A stretch of DNA of 54,245 bases from an uncultured Myxococcaceae bacterium (GCA_945952225.1 CAMFHP010000049.1:1-54245), one strand, 5' to 3'; counted from the stretch's first letter, positions 7,594 to 16,894 are shown. The notes: a model not told the origin generated them from the letters alone. A program made the numbers and translations.

Positions 7594-9228
7594 ATGGCCC
7601 TTCGACTTCACGACACGCTTTCTGACACGCTGATTCCGCTGCCCGAGCGCACGCCGGGCGAGACCTCGCTCTACGTGTGCGGCCCCACGGTGTACGGGTA
7701 CATCCACGTGGGCAACGGGCGCGGCCCGGTGGTGTTCGACGTGCTCGTGCGCCACCTCGAAGCGCAGGGCCGCAAGGTCGTCTACGCGCGCAACTACACC
7801 GACGTCGACGACAAGATCATCGACGTGGCCGTGCGCAACGGCGAGGAGCCCGCGGCCGTGGCCGAGCGCTTCATCGCCGCGTACCGCGAAGACGTGGGCG
7901 CCCTCGGGTGCCGTCAGCCCACGATCGAGCCGCGCGTGTCGGAGACCATTCCCGAGATCATCGCGCTCATCGAGGCCCTCATCGCGAAGGGCAACGCGTA
8001 CGTCACCGACGACGGCGACGTGTACTACGACGTCGCCAGCTTCGCGGACTATGGCAAGCTCTCGAAGCGCCGCTTCGAAGCGCAGCGCGCGGAGTACGGG
8101 CGCGGCAAGCGCGGCGACGGCAAGCGCGGCGAGCACGACTTCGCCCTGTGGAAGTCGGCCAAGCCCCACGAGCCCGCGGGCGCGCGCTGGGCGTCTCCGT
8201 GGGGCGAAGGGCGCCCTGGCTGGCACATCGAGTGTTCGGCCATGACCCACGCGCACCTCGGCGACGGCTTCGACCTCCACGGCGGCGGCCCCGATCTGAA
8301 GTTTCCGCACCACGAGAACGAGATCGCGCAGAGCGAGCCCGTGTACGGCTGCCCCATGGCCCGCGCGTGGATGCACCACGGGTTCATCGAGATGGACATC
8401 GAGCGCAACGCGAGCTTCTCGCAGGCCACGCTCGACGTGCTCCACGCCGACCCCGAGCTGCGCAAGATCTCGAAGAGCGACCGCACGAAGCTCGAAGCCC
8501 TGCGCGCCCGCGACGCGGCCACGCTCACCGACGAGGAGCGCGCCCTCACGGCCATCTACGAGCGCAAGGTGCGCTTCGCCGACTGGTTCCAGCTCCGACG
8601 CCTGCGCGACCGCGTCGATGGCGAGGCGATCCGCATGTGGATCCTCGGCACGCACTACCGCGCGCCCCTCGCGTTCGACCTCGCGGAAGACGAGCGCGGC
8701 GAGGTGCGCTTCCCCTCGATCGAGCAGGTCGAGAAGCGCGTGGAGTACTTCTACGACACGCGCCAGAAGCTCGCGGCGAAGCTCGCCACGGCGAAGGTCA
8801 CGGGGCAGAAGCCGTCGAAGTTCTTCGAAGACGCGCGCAAGGCCTTCGACGCGGCCCTCGACGACGACCTCAACACGGCCGGTTCGCTCGATCCGTTCAG
8901 CCGCATCTTCGCCCGCGTGAACGAGCTCTGCGACGCGAAGAAGACCTCGCGCGAGGAGCTCGACCTCGCCGCCGAGGCCGTGGCCCACGTCACCCGCGTG
9001 CTGGGCCTCGCCGAGGGCGACGCCGAGGCGTTCTTCGACCGCGTGACCGCACGGCGCATCCGCCAGCGGGGCATCGACCGCGCGGAGATCGACGCCCTCG
9101 TGGTGGCCCGCACCGAGGCGCGCAACAGCCGTGATTTCGCCCGCGCGGACGAGATCCGGGCGACGCTCACCGCCCGCGGGATCGAACTGCGCGACGGCGC
9201 TTCGGCCACCACGTGGCGCGCGATATAG
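7594..9228 (+). CDS. cysS: Cysteinyl-tRNA synthetase, variant with insertion near KMSKS
   Basis: From ATG 7594 (544 residues) this class I enzyme charges tRNA-Cys. The zinc ligands look intact: Cys29 in YVCGPTVY, Cys214 in WHIECS, and His239 and Glu243 in HHENE. The HIGH signature reads HVGN (38-41); HIGN forms are known in this family. The KMSKS loop reads KISKS (291-295). Compared with E. coli CysRS there is extra sequence on both sides of that loop, including SFSQATLDVLHADPEL before and a charged stretch after. The C-terminal helical domain (about 395-544) is recognisable. The upstream in-frame ATG at 7552 would add 14 residues unlike the family start. Confidence 0.93.
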   Translation: MALRLHDTLSDTLIPLPERTPGETSLYVCGPTVYGYIHVGNGRGPVVFDVLVRHLEAQGRKVVYARNYTDVDDKIIDVAVRNGEEPAAVAERFIAAYREDVGALGCRQPTIEPRVSETIPEIIALIEALIAKGNAYVTDDGDVYYDVASFADYGKLSKRRFEAQRAEYGRGKRGDGKRGEHDFALWKSAKPHEPAGARWASPWGEGRPGWHIECSAMTHAHLGDGFDLHGGGPDLKFPHHENEIAQSEPVYGCPMARAWMHHGFIEMDIERNASFSQATLDVLHADPELRKISKSDRTKLEALRARDAATLTDEERALTAIYERKVRFADWFQLRRLRDRVDGEAIRMWILGTHYRAPLAFDLAEDERGEVRFPSIEQVEKRVEYFYDTRQKLAAKLATAKVTGQKPSKFFEDARKAFDAALDDDLNTAGSLDPFSRIFARVNELCDAKKTSREELDLAAEAVAHVTRVLGLAEGDAEAFFDRVTARRIRQRGIDRAEIDALVVARTEARNSRDFARADEIRATLTARGIELRDGASATTWRAI

Positions 9229-9333
9229 TCGCCGACGGTCGCCGCCGCGCGTGAGGTGCGCGCGGTCGCGCCGTGGCCCGCGTCCTCCCCCGCATTCCAC
9301 CGCCCCCCAAAGACCGACGGAAGCGCAGCACCG

Positions 9334-11199
9334 ATGTCTACCGCGATGAAGCCGACGGCCGAAGGAACCTTCCAGAAGACGCCGCTCGCGAACGTGTTGC
9401 TCTACTCCCGCGAGCGAAAGATGACGGGCTCGCTGGTGATCACCATCCAGCCCGAGACCGCCGCCGAGATGGCCGCCCTCGACGTCGCGGGCCTCTCGAC
9501 CCTGGTGCTCGAACAGGGCGCCATCGTCGCGGTGCAGACCCCCGCGCAGGGCGGCAGCCTCTCGGCCGTGCTGCGTGACCGCGGTGACCTCACCGACGAC
9601 GAGGTGGCCGCCGTGCAGCACGCGCTCCAGTCGCCGGGCGGCACCGACGAGGTCTCGACGCTGTTGCGCCTCGGGCTCGCCGACATGAAGACCATCGAGC
9701 GCGGCATCCACGCGCTCTCGCGGCGTCGCGTGCTCGCCCTCTTCGGCCACACGCGGGGCTCGTATGCCTACTACGGTGGCGTCGATCTGCTCGGCGGCGC
9801 CGACCGTCTGCGCGCGCCCGAAGACGTGCTCGCGGTGGTGTGGCAGAGCTTCCGGTCGCACCCGCCCGACGACGCCGCGGTGGCGGGCATCGTCGAGAAG
9901 CTCGGCGCGCGCGCGCTTCGGCTCCGCGACGGCAGCGAGTTCGACCGCTTCGAGTTCGGTGACGAGCTCGGCCTTGCGCCCACGCAGCTCCGCTCGGCGC
10001 CGTCGGCCCTGGAGCAGCTCGCAGGCCTCGCGCCCGACCCTTCGCTCGTGCGCCGCATGGTGTACCTCCTCGCGCTCACGAAGCAGGTCGAAGTGGCGCC
10101 CACCGCGTCGGCGCCGCCCGCGCAGCCGGGGCTCACCGTTCCGCCGGTGCCGCCGGCCGCGCCCGCGATGACCGTGCCCCCGCGGCCGCCGCCCATTCCG
10201 CCGTCGGCCGTGCGCGCGCCCACCACGGGCGAGCAGCTCAAGGCCACGCCGCCGCCCGCGCCCACGCCCGCCACGGGCTCCACGGGCGTGTCGTCGCCGG
10301 AGATTCCCATCGTGCCGCCGCCGCGCGCCGCGACGCCCGCCCGCGTGTCGTCACCCGAGATTCCCATCGTGCCTGCGCCGCGCGTCGGATCGTCGCCCAC
10401 GGCGCCGCCGCAGCGTCCCTCGTCGCCCGCGGTCGAGAAGCCCGACGTCACGCAGCACCCGAAGTACAAAGAGGCGAAGGCCCACCTCGCGCGCCTCGAA
10501 CACCGCAACTACTTCGAGATGTTCGACCTCGCCGTCGACGCGCCCGTCGAAGAGGTCCGGTCGGCGTTTCCGCGCATCGCGGCGACGTGGCACCCCGATC
10601 GCGCGCCGATCACCGAGCTCCAGCCCGTGTTCGAAGAGGTCTTCGCGCTCTACAACACCGCGTACACGACCCTCACGCAGAAGGACGCGCGCGCCCACTA
10701 CCTCGACAGCCTCAACGCCGGCGGCGGAACGCCCGCGTCGCTCAAGCAGGTCGCGGCGGTGCTCGACACGGTGCAGGACGTCCATCGCGCAGAGATCCTC
10801 GTGAAGCGTCGCGACTTTGCCGAGGCCGAGCGCGTGCTGCGACGGGTGCTGGCCGCGAGCGCCGACGACGTGGCGGCGATCCTGTTGCTCGCGCAGTGCC
10901 TCATCGAGCTCGACCCCACGCGCTACGCCGAAGAGGTCATCGGCTTCATGGCGAAGGTGATGCAGGCCACCGAGGGCAACGACCGCTCGCGCTTTCTGCT
11001 CGGCGTCGCGCTCAAGGCCAAGGGCGACCTCCCCCGCGCCCGCGCGTGCTTCAAGCAGGCGCTGGAGATGAACCCGAACAACATCGAGGCCACGCGCGAG
11101 CTGCGCATCATCGAGATGCGCCTCCAGCAGCGCAAGGACGAGAAGGCCGCACAGAACTCTCCCTTCGGCGGCCTCTTCAACAAGCTGATGAAGAAGTAG
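9334..11199 (+). CDS. DUF4388 / J-domain / TPR protein
   Basis: From ATG 9334 the protein has 621 residues. The N-terminus (FQKTPLANVLLYSRERKMTGSLVI) matches the DUF4388/PATAN style of domain often found in myxobacterial regulatory proteins. A Pro-rich linker (about 245-375) contains two copies of VSSPEIPIVP. A J domain follows (about 385-460) with an intact HPD at 420-422, the motif that stimulates DnaK ATPase. The C-terminal 140 or so residues form TPR-like helices ending in a Lys-rich tail. The likely role is a DnaK co-chaperone or scaffold; the client is unknown. It converges with the next gene one base after its stop. Confidence 0.82.
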   Translation: MSTAMKPTAEGTFQKTPLANVLLYSRERKMTGSLVITIQPETAAEMAALDVAGLSTLVLEQGAIVAVQTPAQGGSLSAVLRDRGDLTDDEVAAVQHALQSPGGTDEVSTLLRLGLADMKTIERGIHALSRRRVLALFGHTRGSYAYYGGVDLLGGADRLRAPEDVLAVVWQSFRSHPPDDAAVAGIVEKLGARALRLRDGSEFDRFEFGDELGLAPTQLRSAPSALEQLAGLAPDPSLVRRMVYLLALTKQVEVAPTASAPPAQPGLTVPPVPPAAPAMTVPPRPPPIPPSAVRAPTTGEQLKATPPPAPTPATGSTGVSSPEIPIVPPPRAATPARVSSPEIPIVPAPRVGSSPTAPPQRPSSPAVEKPDVTQHPKYKEAKAHLARLEHRNYFEMFDLAVDAPVEEVRSAFPRIAATWHPDRAPITELQPVFEEVFALYNTAYTTLTQKDARAHYLDSLNAGGGTPASLKQVAAVLDTVQDVHRAEILVKRRDFAEAERVLRRVLAASADDVAAILLLAQCLIELDPTRYAEEVIGFMAKVMQATEGNDRSRFLLGVALKAKGDLPRARACFKQALEMNPNNIEATRELRIIEMRLQQRKDEKAAQNSPFGGLFNKLMKK

Positions 11200-11200
11200 C

Positions 11201-11920
11201 TCAGCGCGGCGCGGGCACGGGCTCTCGCGGCCCGCGGAGCTCGCCCGCGATGGGCCAGTCGGCGAAGGTCTGGCGCGACACGGGGCGGCAGCGGTTCGAA
11301 CGCATCGAGCCCGCGACGTCGTCGTTGCCCGCGACCACGAGCGTGAGCGAGACGCCGCCGGGGTGCACCAGCACGGCCTCCATCACGGCGGCCTCGCGAC
11401 CGAGCCACACGATGCGACGCGTGGGCGCCACGTCGCCGTTGGCCGGGCAGTCGAGAAAGATCGTCGGGTCGCCGTAGCGGTCGCGCAGCGCGCGGTAGTG
11501 ATCCACAAGCTGCGAGGCCTCGCGGAGCCGCGAGAGAAACTGCACCTGCGCCACGCGGTCGAGGCTCGTCGCGACGAGGTAGGCCACCACCGAGCCGTTG
11601 CCGAGGGGCTCTTGATAGAGCACCTGCCCCGGCGGCGCGCCGCGCCCCTGCACCGCCCTCGGACGCGTGCGCAGCAGCTCCGCCCGCGACACCCCGAGGA
11701 ACACCCCGCGCACATCGTCGGGCATGCGTGACGCCGACTCGATCTGAAGGGTTCGCAGACGCTCGCGCACCGCATCGCGCGACGCGGGCTGCGCACGTTC
11801 GACCGTCGTGCGACGAGGCGCATCGGGCGACGGACCCGACGGGCCCCGCGTGGCCATCACCCACACCACCGCGGCCACCGCGCACACCGCCGCGAGGGCG
11901 ACTCCGAGCTGCTTCCACAC
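11201..11920 (-). CDS. Membrane-anchored hypothetical protein
   Basis: I do not recognise the family. From GTG 11920 (239 residues) it starts with a signal anchor (QLGVALAAVCAVAAVVWVM). An Arg/Pro-rich linker and a compact periplasmic domain of about 170 residues follow, containing FLGVSRAELLRTRP, VAYLVATSLDRVAQVQFLSR and RYGDPTIFLDCP. An in-frame ATG at 11974 would place 18 charged residues before the anchor. Neither start has a convincing ribosome site. Two Cys residues in the mature part could form a disulfide. Confidence 0.7.
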   Translation of the reverse strand: MWKQLGVALAAVCAVAAVVWVMATRGPSGPSPDAPRRTTVERAQPASRDAVRERLRTLQIESASRMPDDVRGVFLGVSRAELLRTRPRAVQGRGAPPGQVLYQEPLGNGSVVAYLVATSLDRVAQVQFLSRLREASQLVDHYRALRDRYGDPTIFLDCPANGDVAPTRRIVWLGREAAVMEAVLVHPGGVSLTLVVAGNDDVAGSMRSNRCRPVSRQTFADWPIAGELRGPREPVPAPR

Positions 11921-12071
11921 GGCACAAACACTACCACCGCGCGCCTCGCTTCGAACAGGCCTTCGAACATCCATGACACGCGCGCAGGGCCATATTTTCA
12001 GCCCATTCGCGCGACACGATCTCGCGCGTCGGGTGCTCCAAATTGCGATGCAAACGACCTATCGTCGAGGC

Positions 12072-12887
12072 ATGCGTCCTCTGTTCGTGCTCACGGCCCT
12101 CGCCACGTCGATGGTCGCCTGGTTCGTCGTGCGGATGCTCGCGACCCACTCCTACGACGTGTGGCTCGTGAGCTGCCTCCTCGGCGCGTGGGCGCCGCTC
12201 ACCTCGGCGGCGGCCTTCCTCTACATCTCCGACGCAGGCGAGCGCGAAGACAGCGTGCTCGCCGCGTGGCTCGTGCGCGCCATCGGCATGCACTTCGTCC
12301 TCGCGTGGCTCCTCGGCGTCTCCGACTGGCTCCGCGGGCCGCCCGGCTCGGCGCGTGTCTACAACGCCGACGCCATCGCGCCCTTCGTGCTCCTCTCGTT
12401 CGTGCCCGTGTTCCTCGTGTGCCTCACGGCCTTCCGCTGGGTGCTCTCGGTCCGCCGTCGCCTCGCCGCGGCCGAGCCCCTCACCTCGCGCACGGTCACC
12501 CCCGAGCACGCGCCGATGCCCTACCGCGGCGCCGCGCGCATGCACATCACCGAGCGCATCGCGCTGCCCGCCCTCGCGCTCCCCGCCGCCCTCGGCGCGG
12601 GCGCGGCGGCCCTGTGGCTCGCCCTCGCGCTGCACCTCTCGCCCGCCCTCGCGCTCGGCTCGGCGGCGCTGCTCCTCGCGCTCGCGTCGACCCTCGGCGC
12701 ATCGGCCGTGGTGCCCAGCCTCGGCGCCCTCGCGTGCGTCGCCGCGGCCGTGCTCGCGCGCGACGTCACCGTCGTCACCCACGACAGCCTGCGCCTCGTG
12801 TGGGCCTGGCCCTGGCTCGCCCTCGGCGGCGTGGCCGTGTACCTCTCGGCCCTCGAAGCCCGCCTGCGCCTCGCCCCCTCGCGCTGA
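12072..12887 (+). CDS. Polytopic membrane protein of unknown function
   Basis: From ATG 12072 there are 271 residues with about eight hydrophobic segments. They fall into two blocks, roughly residues 1-135 and 160-265, separated by a polar cytoplasmic loop (SVRRRLAAAEPLTSRTVTPEHAPMP). The pattern loosely recalls Yip1-like integral membrane proteins but no diagnostic motif was found. The frame is open further upstream, but that part lacks hydrophobic segments and overlaps the divergent gene's 5' end. The start follows CATCGTCGAGGC, a modest ribosome site. Convergent with frr, separated by a long hairpin. Confidence 0.72.
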   Translation: MRPLFVLTALATSMVAWFVVRMLATHSYDVWLVSCLLGAWAPLTSAAAFLYISDAGEREDSVLAAWLVRAIGMHFVLAWLLGVSDWLRGPPGSARVYNADAIAPFVLLSFVPVFLVCLTAFRWVLSVRRRLAAAEPLTSRTVTPEHAPMPYRGAARMHITERIALPALALPAALGAGAAALWLALALHLSPALALGSAALLLALASTLGASAVVPSLGALACVAAAVLARDVTVVTHDSLRLVWAWPWLALGGVAVYLSALEARLRLAPSR

Positions 12888-12925
12888 CCGCGGGCCTCCG
12901 CCTTCACCCACCCTTCGAAACACCA

Positions 12926-12971
12926 CGGGCGCCGTCGAAACCCTCGTCGCAGAGGGATCGATCGGCGCCCG
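12926..12971. terminator. Long bidirectional hairpin between convergent genes
   Basis: Nine-base arms CGGGCGCCG (12926-12934) and CGGCGCCCG (12963-12971) are perfect. Inside them TCGA pairs with TCGA and CCCTC (12941-12945) pairs with GAGGG (12952-12956) around a 6-base loop. That gives about 18 pairs with small bulges. It lies between the stop of the membrane protein (12887) and the stop of frr (13002), so it could end both transcripts. No U-tract is visible on either strand. Confidence 0.75.
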
Positions 12972-13001
12972 CGGGTCACGGCCGCGTGCTGCGCGCGCAG
13001 C

Positions 13002-13559
13002 TCACACGGTCATGATCTCCTTCTCCTTCGAGGCCACGATCTCGTCGACGGTCTTCACGCCCGCGGCGACGATGTCTTCGGCCTTCTTCCACGCGGCGTC
13101 GCCCTCGTCCTCCGAGGTGTCGCCGTCGGCCACGGCGGCGTCGATGAGGTCCTTCGCGTCCTTGCGGGCCTTGCGGATCGCGATCTTGCTCTCTTCGCCG
13201 TACTTCTTCGCGTTCTTCGCGATCTCACGGCGGCGCTCCTCGGTGAGCGGCGCGAGCGGGATGCGCAGGATGTCTCCATCGACCTGCGGGTTCAGGTTGA
13301 GGTCCGACTCGCGGATGGCCTTCTCCACGGCCTTCGCCTGGCCGCGCTCCCAGACCTTGATCTGGATCATGCGGGGCTCGGGCACCGACACGGTGGCCAT
13401 GCTCGCGATGGGCGTGGGCGTGCCGTAGTAGTCGACGCGAACGCCGTCGAGCATGGAGGGGTTGGCGCGCCCCGTACGGAGCCGCGCGAGGTCGCGCTTG
13501 AGGGCGTCGTGGGCCTTCGAGATGGCGGTGCGCAGTTCGGCAAGAATCTCTTCGAGCAT
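13002..13559 (-). CDS. frr: Ribosome recycling factor
   Basis: At 185 residues this is the standard length for RRF, which with EF-G splits post-termination ribosomes. It shows the family's N-terminal helix with RTGRANPSMLDGVRVDYYG, then TPIASMATVSVPEPRMIQI, and the C-terminal helices with PPLTEERR-type sequence (APLTEERRREIAKNAKKY). Usually frr follows pyrH, but here pyrH is absent and the upstream neighbour is a secreted repeat protein, so the usual tsf-pyrH-frr block is broken. Confidence 0.97.
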   Translation of the reverse strand: MLEEILAELRTAISKAHDALKRDLARLRTGRANPSMLDGVRVDYYGTPTPIASMATVSVPEPRMIQIKVWERGQAKAVEKAIRESDLNLNPQVDGDILRIPLAPLTEERRREIAKNAKKYGEESKIAIRKARKDAKDLIDAAVADGDTSEDEGDAAWKKAEDIVAAGVKTVDEIVASKEKEIMTV

Positions 13560-13613
13560 GGCGGTCTCTGTCCTCGGTCTGCGTGAGGTGAAAAGGTCGG
13601 TGCGGTCGCGGCG

Positions 13614-15638
13614 CTACTGCGGCGAGATCTCGGTCTCGAGGGTGTACGTGCCGCTGTTGTTCTGCCCGTAGCCGTCGACGAAGACCGTGTACTGCCCGGG
13701 CGGGAGCACGGTCTCGATGAGCGAGTGCTGCGGGTCCGTCGAGTCGTCGTTGCACGCGCGCTCGGTGGCCTGCTGCGCGCACGTCTGGCGGATGTAGAGC
13801 GCGCCGTCGAACTGCGCGCTGAGGTTGAGCCGCACGCGCGAGCGACGCGTGAGGTTCAGTCGGTAGAGGTTCTCGGGGCTCCGCGCGCCGCCCGCGCACG
13901 TGGCCTGGAAGCGGTCGGTGCCGCCCGCCGTCGTGCCGTTGACCGTGCGCCCCGACGCGAGCACCGGCGCCGTGCGGCAGAGGCGCTCCGCGGCCTGCGG
14001 GTCTTCGACGGACGCATTGAGACGGAAGCGCCCGAAGCGCCGCGGCGCCGCGCTGTCGACGATCACGAACCACTGGCCCGCGTCGAGGATCTGGTCGAAC
14101 GCGTTGGCCTCGCCCACGTTGCCCGCGCGGCACTGGGCCTGCGCGAGCTGGCCGCAGTTGCGGGTGACGGTGATCGTGCCCTGGTTGGTGAGGTCCGACT
14201 GGTCGAACCAGAGCTTCACGCGCGAGCGGCCCGTGAGGTTCAGGCGGTACACCACGTCGTAGCCCTCGGTGGTGGAGCACGGCGACTGCAGGTCGTCGTG
14301 GGCCTGGAAGGTGTTGCCCTCCGCCGGCGTGCCGGGCACGAGGGGCACCGCGTCGGTGCAGGTGTCACCGGGCGTCGATCCGCCCGCCACCGGGGCGAGG
14401 TCGGCCTCGATGGTGTAGTTGCCCGTCGCGTTCGCGCGGAACGCGTCGCTGTACACGTAGTAGGTGCCCGCGGGCACCACGGTGTTGATGCGCGAGTGCT
14501 GCGTGTCCTCTGCGTCGTCGTTGCAGTCGACCTCGGTGTTCGCATCGCCGCACGCGCGACGGAGGTACACCACGCCGTCGTAGTCGCTCTCCTCGTGGAG
14601 CTGGAGCCGCGATTCGCTCGGCACCTCCAGGCGGTACACGCGGTCGGCGCCGCGCGCGTTGTTGCCGCAGCGCGCGGTGAAGATGTTGAAGTCCTGCGAG
14701 GTGAGCTGGCCCGTCACCGGGGTGTTGGGCGCGAGCGTCGCCGCGTTCTGACAGACCTCCGCGGCCGAGGGAACGTCCTGCGCGGTGTAGCTCAGCGAGT
14801 AGCTCCCGCGCGCGCTGCCGAAGCCGTCGACGAAGACGAAGTACTGCCCCGGGTCGAGCGCCGCCGACACGCGCGAGTGGCTCGTGTCGCCCTCGTCGTC
14901 GTTGCAGCCCACCTCGGCGCGCGGGTCTTCGCACGTACCCTGACGCACGTAGAGGGCGCCGTCGTAGTTGCCCTGCGTCTCGAGCGCGAGCGTCACCTGC
15001 TGCCGACGCTCCAGCGTGAACGTGTAGACCACCTCGGGCGCGCCCGGCGCCGCGCGCTCGCCGTCTTCTCCCTCACCCTGGAGGCACTGTCCCGTGAAGC
15101 GCGACGGGTGCTCCGACGTGTTGCCCGTCACGGTCTGGCCCGACGTGAGCGCGAGGGGGCTCGCGCAGGTGCCCTCGACGATCTCCGACGCGGCCGACGC
15201 GCCACCGCCGCCGCCCGCCGCGCGCCCCTGCCAGGTGCCCACGAGGTACGACCCGCTGCCCGAGGCCGCGCGCACCGCGAGGGTGTAGTTGCCGCGCGTG
15301 CGAACGCAGGTGTGCAGCGCCGCGTGGGCGTCGTGGGTGACGTCGCCCGCGACGCGCTGGCTGTTGCCGTCGAGGAGGGTCACGTCGAGGTCGCGCACGC
15401 CGCCGCTGCCGAAGCCCACGAACGTGTAGCACTGGGCTTCGAGGGCCACGGGGAGGTTCACCGTCGCGCCCTCGGAGATCGATCCCTCGGAGAGGTGTCC
15501 GAGCTGGTTGAGGCCCAGCGACACCATGGTGTTGTGCACGGCGGTGAAGCGGCCGTGGACGCCGCCGCCCGACGCGGTGCAGGCCGCGAGCGCCACGAGA
15601 CTGAGGGCCCACGCGCGGGCCTGGGATGCGTTCTTCAC
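13614..15638 (-). CDS. Lipoprotein made of PPC-type repeats
   Basis: From GTG 15638 there are 674 residues. The N-terminus (KNASQARAWALSLVALAAC) is a lipoprotein signal with lipobox LAAC, and an AGAAGG lies upstream. The mature protein is about four to five repeats of 120-130 residues. Each starts with C-x-AxxLxxGxxVxGxT, passes a YRLxxxxRSRxxL strand and a CNDD block, and ends in PGxYxVxVDGxG. These match bacterial pre-peptidase C-terminal (PPC) domains, usually appended to secreted proteases, but no catalytic domain is present. It is probably a surface-exposed binding or structural protein. It ends 54 bases before the frr start. Confidence 0.82.
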   Translation of the reverse strand: MKNASQARAWALSLVALAACTASGGGVHGRFTAVHNTMVSLGLNQLGHLSEGSISEGATVNLPVALEAQCYTFVGFGSGGVRDLDVTLLDGNSQRVAGDVTHDAHAALHTCVRTRGNYTLAVRAASGSGSYLVGTWQGRAAGGGGGASAASEIVEGTCASPLALTSGQTVTGNTSEHPSRFTGQCLQGEGEDGERAAPGAPEVVYTFTLERRQQVTLALETQGNYDGALYVRQGTCEDPRAEVGCNDDEGDTSHSRVSAALDPGQYFVFVDGFGSARGSYSLSYTAQDVPSAAEVCQNAATLAPNTPVTGQLTSQDFNIFTARCGNNARGADRVYRLEVPSESRLQLHEESDYDGVVYLRRACGDANTEVDCNDDAEDTQHSRINTVVPAGTYYVYSDAFRANATGNYTIEADLAPVAGGSTPGDTCTDAVPLVPGTPAEGNTFQAHDDLQSPCSTTEGYDVVYRLNLTGRSRVKLWFDQSDLTNQGTITVTRNCGQLAQAQCRAGNVGEANAFDQILDAGQWFVIVDSAAPRRFGRFRLNASVEDPQAAERLCRTAPVLASGRTVNGTTAGGTDRFQATCAGGARSPENLYRLNLTRRSRVRLNLSAQFDGALYIRQTCAQQATERACNDDSTDPQHSLIETVLPPGQYTVFVDGYGQNNSGTYTLETEISPQ

Positions 15639-15714
15639 CGACGGTCTCTCACCTTCTGCCGTCACGCGGAGTGGCGACGGCGCTCGCGGAATGCGCGGGA
15701 ACTTATACTCCCAG

Positions 15715-16893
15715 TCACAGGAATTTTCGGAACAGATACCACGCCCACGCGCGCAGCTTTTCGCCCCACGGACGGCGCCGCCACGTGTCGGCGCGGATCT
15801 CCTCCGAGTCCTTGAAATCAAGGGCGAACGAGTGGGCGACGGCGCGCACGAAGCCCGGCTCCGCGGTGGCCATGTTCGCTTCGAGGTTCATGCGCCACGA
15901 GAGGAAGTCGAGGTTGTAGCTCCCCGTCGTGGCCCAGTCGTCGACGAGGGCCGTCTTCGCGTGGAGCGTGCGCGGCACGTACTCATGCACGTGCACCCCG
16001 GCGCGCATGAGCCGCGTGTAGAGATGCCGCGCGGCCCAGGTCACCGCCTGCACGTCGCTCTTCTTCGGGAGCATCACCCGCACCTCGACGCCGCGCCGCG
16101 CCGCGCGCTCCAACGCCCTGCACACGGCCCCGTCGGGAATGAAGTACGAGTTCGCGATGTAGACCCTGCGCTCCGCCGCGCGGATGCGCTGGAGGTACAC
16201 CCGTCGGATGCTCCGTCGCGCGCCCCACGCGTCGTGTCCGAGCACGGCCACCGCGCCGTTGTCGGCCATGGCCCCCGTGGCCTGTCGCGCCACCGCGACG
16301 CGGGCCCACCGCGAGGTCTGCACCACGTCGTCGGGGCAGTCTCCGCCCTGCCCGCACCAGGTCTCGTAGAAGAGCGCGCGCAGCTTCGCGGCCCCGTCGC
16401 CCTCGACGCGCGCCACGTCGTCGCGCCAGTGCTCGCCGCCGTCGTCGTGCGTGGCCCACGGCGCGCCGATGTTGAGCCCGCCGATGAAGCCCACGCGGCC
16501 GTCGACCACGATGATCTTCCGATGGTCGCGCTGCGACACCCACCCCAGGCGAAAGCGCCTGCGCCACGGCGCGATGGGGTTGTACTCATGCACGCGTCCA
16601 CCCGCCGCGATGAGCCCGTCGAAGCGCGATTCGTCGCTGCCGAGCGATCCGATGGCGTCCCAGCTCACGCGCACCGCGACCCCTGCGCGGGCCCGCTCCG
16701 TGAGCGCGTCGATGACCCGTCGGCCGATGGTCGTGTGGTCGAACCAGTACATCTCGACCACGACCTCGCGCTGCGCGCCGCGGATCGCGTCGAGCATCGC
16801 GGGGTACGCCTCCACGCCGTCGCGGAGGAGCATCACGCGCGGTCGTTCGGCGGCTGTGACCGGGGCGGCTTCGGGGTCGGGAGGGGTCACCAC
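15715..16893 (-). CDS. Phospholipase D-family cardiolipin-synthase-like enzyme
   Basis: The 392 residues contain two HKD motifs, HRKIIVVD in the first half and HAKTALVD in the second. Each is followed by the Gly/Ser/Asn pattern (GFIGGLNIG, TGSYNLD) of bacterial cardiolipin synthases. There are no N-terminal membrane helices, so it resembles the short ClsB/YbhO type that joins phosphatidyl groups. It starts with GTG one base after the stop of the upstream SDR gene, so the two are translated from one message. Whether the substrate is phosphatidylglycerol or another lipid cannot be told from sequence. Confidence 0.88.
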   Translation of the reverse strand: MVTPPDPEAAPVTAAERPRVMLLRDGVEAYPAMLDAIRGAQREVVVEMYWFDHTTIGRRVIDALTERARAGVAVRVSWDAIGSLGSDESRFDGLIAAGGRVHEYNPIAPWRRRFRLGWVSQRDHRKIIVVDGRVGFIGGLNIGAPWATHDDGGEHWRDDVARVEGDGAAKLRALFYETWCGQGGDCPDDVVQTSRWARVAVARQATGAMADNGAVAVLGHDAWGARRSIRRVYLQRIRAAERRVYIANSYFIPDGAVCRALERAARRGVEVRVMLPKKSDVQAVTWAARHLYTRLMRAGVHVHEYVPRTLHAKTALVDDWATTGSYNLDFLSWRMNLEANMATAEPGFVRAVAHSFALDFKDSEEIRADTWRRRPWGEKLRAWAWYLFRKFL

Positions 16894-16894
16894 A

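Noticed and set aside
6126..7625. 499-residue plus-strand frame opposite hisD
   Set aside because: It is a GC-rich shadow of hisD with no recognisable domain.
13725..15815. 696-residue plus-strand frame opposite the PPC-repeat lipoprotein
   Set aside because: It has a Val/Ala/Arg/His-rich shadow composition with no domains; the sense strand shows repeats and a lipobox.
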